This document shows positions 15,032 to 15,197 of a DNA stretch of 15,197 nucleotides, piece by piece. The stretch comes from RGIG4079 sp045637505. GTDB lineage: Bacteria; Bacteroidota; Bacteroidia; Bacteroidales; Muribaculaceae. Each line of letters begins with the position of its first letter. The first letter of the stretch is position 1. A program made the position numbers and the translations under genes. Under the pieces are notes generated by a model that was not told the DNA's origin, made no database searches, and saw only the letters and a program-made list of their open reading frames with translations. The stretch is taken from contig JAZTZO010000053.1 of the NCBI GenBank assembly GCA_045637505.1, forward strand, positions 1-15,197, read 5' to 3'.

Positions 15032-15197
15032 TAATTCTTTATTCTTTACACAAGAATCCTACATTCAAAATCGAAGTGCAAAATTTGCGGTAAAAAAAAT
15101 AATAACATGAAAAACACCGCAGGTTTGCCAAACGGCTGGGGCGCGTAGCCCCAAAGAGTGAATTTGTAGATAAACAAGCAATACAAAAAAAGGAGAC
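15032..15197 (+). promoter_or_regulatory. Structured leader-like sequence at the right edge, with a 13-codon mini-ORF
   Basis: No full gene lies here. After the terminator there is a near -7 box (AAAATTTG, 15080-15087, one mismatch). A TGCGGT/ACCGCA pairing (15086-15091 with 15116-15121) follows, then a small GTTT/AAAC hairpin (15123-15133). A strong 6-bp hairpin, TGGGGC-GCGTA-GCCCCA (15137-15153), comes next. The window ends in a purine-rich AAAAAAAGGAGAC, an unusually good ribosome-binding site for this phylum, so a plus-strand gene probably starts just beyond. ATG 15107 to TAG 15148 encodes MKNTAGLPNGWGA, with its stop inside the hairpin loop. It could be a leader peptide or chance. It matches no riboswitch I recognise. 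Confidence 0.45.

Noticed and set aside
1..15197. Search for a CRISPR array, tRNA/rRNA genes, a toxin-antitoxin pair, a defence island or a prophage
   Set aside because: No regularly spaced repeats, RNA-gene landmarks or characteristic proteins are visible; the gene set is ordinary chromosomal content.

Overview
The window looks like a chromosomal, mostly housekeeping segment from a member of the Bacteroidota, most likely order Bacteroidales. The evidence is a type IX secretion sortase (PorU), several proteins resembling families found mainly in Bacteroidales (DUF4919, DUF4348-like, DUF2851), and AT-rich promoters with the Bacteroidota-type TAnnTTTG -7 element, twice paired with a TTTG -33 element at the expected 19-20 nt spacing. 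Shine-Dalgarno-like leaders are nearly absent. I see no rRNA, tRNA, CRISPR array, intact insertion sequence or phage gene.

Layout. (1) 1-770, minus: 3'-truncated gene for an exported SUMF1/formylglycine-generating-enzyme-like protein with a very clear promoter. (2) 771-1171: about 400 bp AT-rich intergenic DNA with promoter-like repeats and a possible insertion-sequence end. (3) 1172-2403, plus: a DUF456-like membrane protein and an exported DUF4919 protein, 32 bp apart. (4) 2442-3731, minus: a DUF2851 protein, divergent from (5) 3927-4660, plus: a small membrane protein and an exported DUF4348-like protein. That pair ends at a strong hairpin shared with the convergent (6) AraC-family regulator, 4803-5720, minus. 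(7) 5861-11342, minus: the Fe-S cluster assembly operon cvpA-sufB-sufC-sufD-sufS. (8) 11547-14966, plus: porU, divergent from the suf operon and followed by a strong terminator. (9) 15032-15197: a gene-free end with small hairpins, a 13-codon mini-ORF and a purine-rich AGGAG at the right edge, probably the leader of a gene that starts just outside.

How the genes work together. SufB, SufC and SufD form the Fe-S scaffold complex. SufS supplies persulfide sulfur from cysteine. Every key catalytic residue I checked in SufS, SufB, SufC and SufD is present. A CvpA-like membrane protein leads the operon and overlaps sufB by 4 nt (ATGA), so the two are probably co-translated. PorU is the cell-surface C25-family transpeptidase that removes sorting domains from type IX cargo and attaches the cargo to the surface. 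Its His/Cys dyad and its own C-terminal sorting-like domain are intact. The small exported and membrane proteins have no known function.

I did not find a convincing new system. The items most worth a second look are the CxxCxxxCH tail of SufD, the four-cysteine C-terminus of the DUF2851 protein, the cvpA-suf coupling, and the structured leader-like sequence at the right edge.
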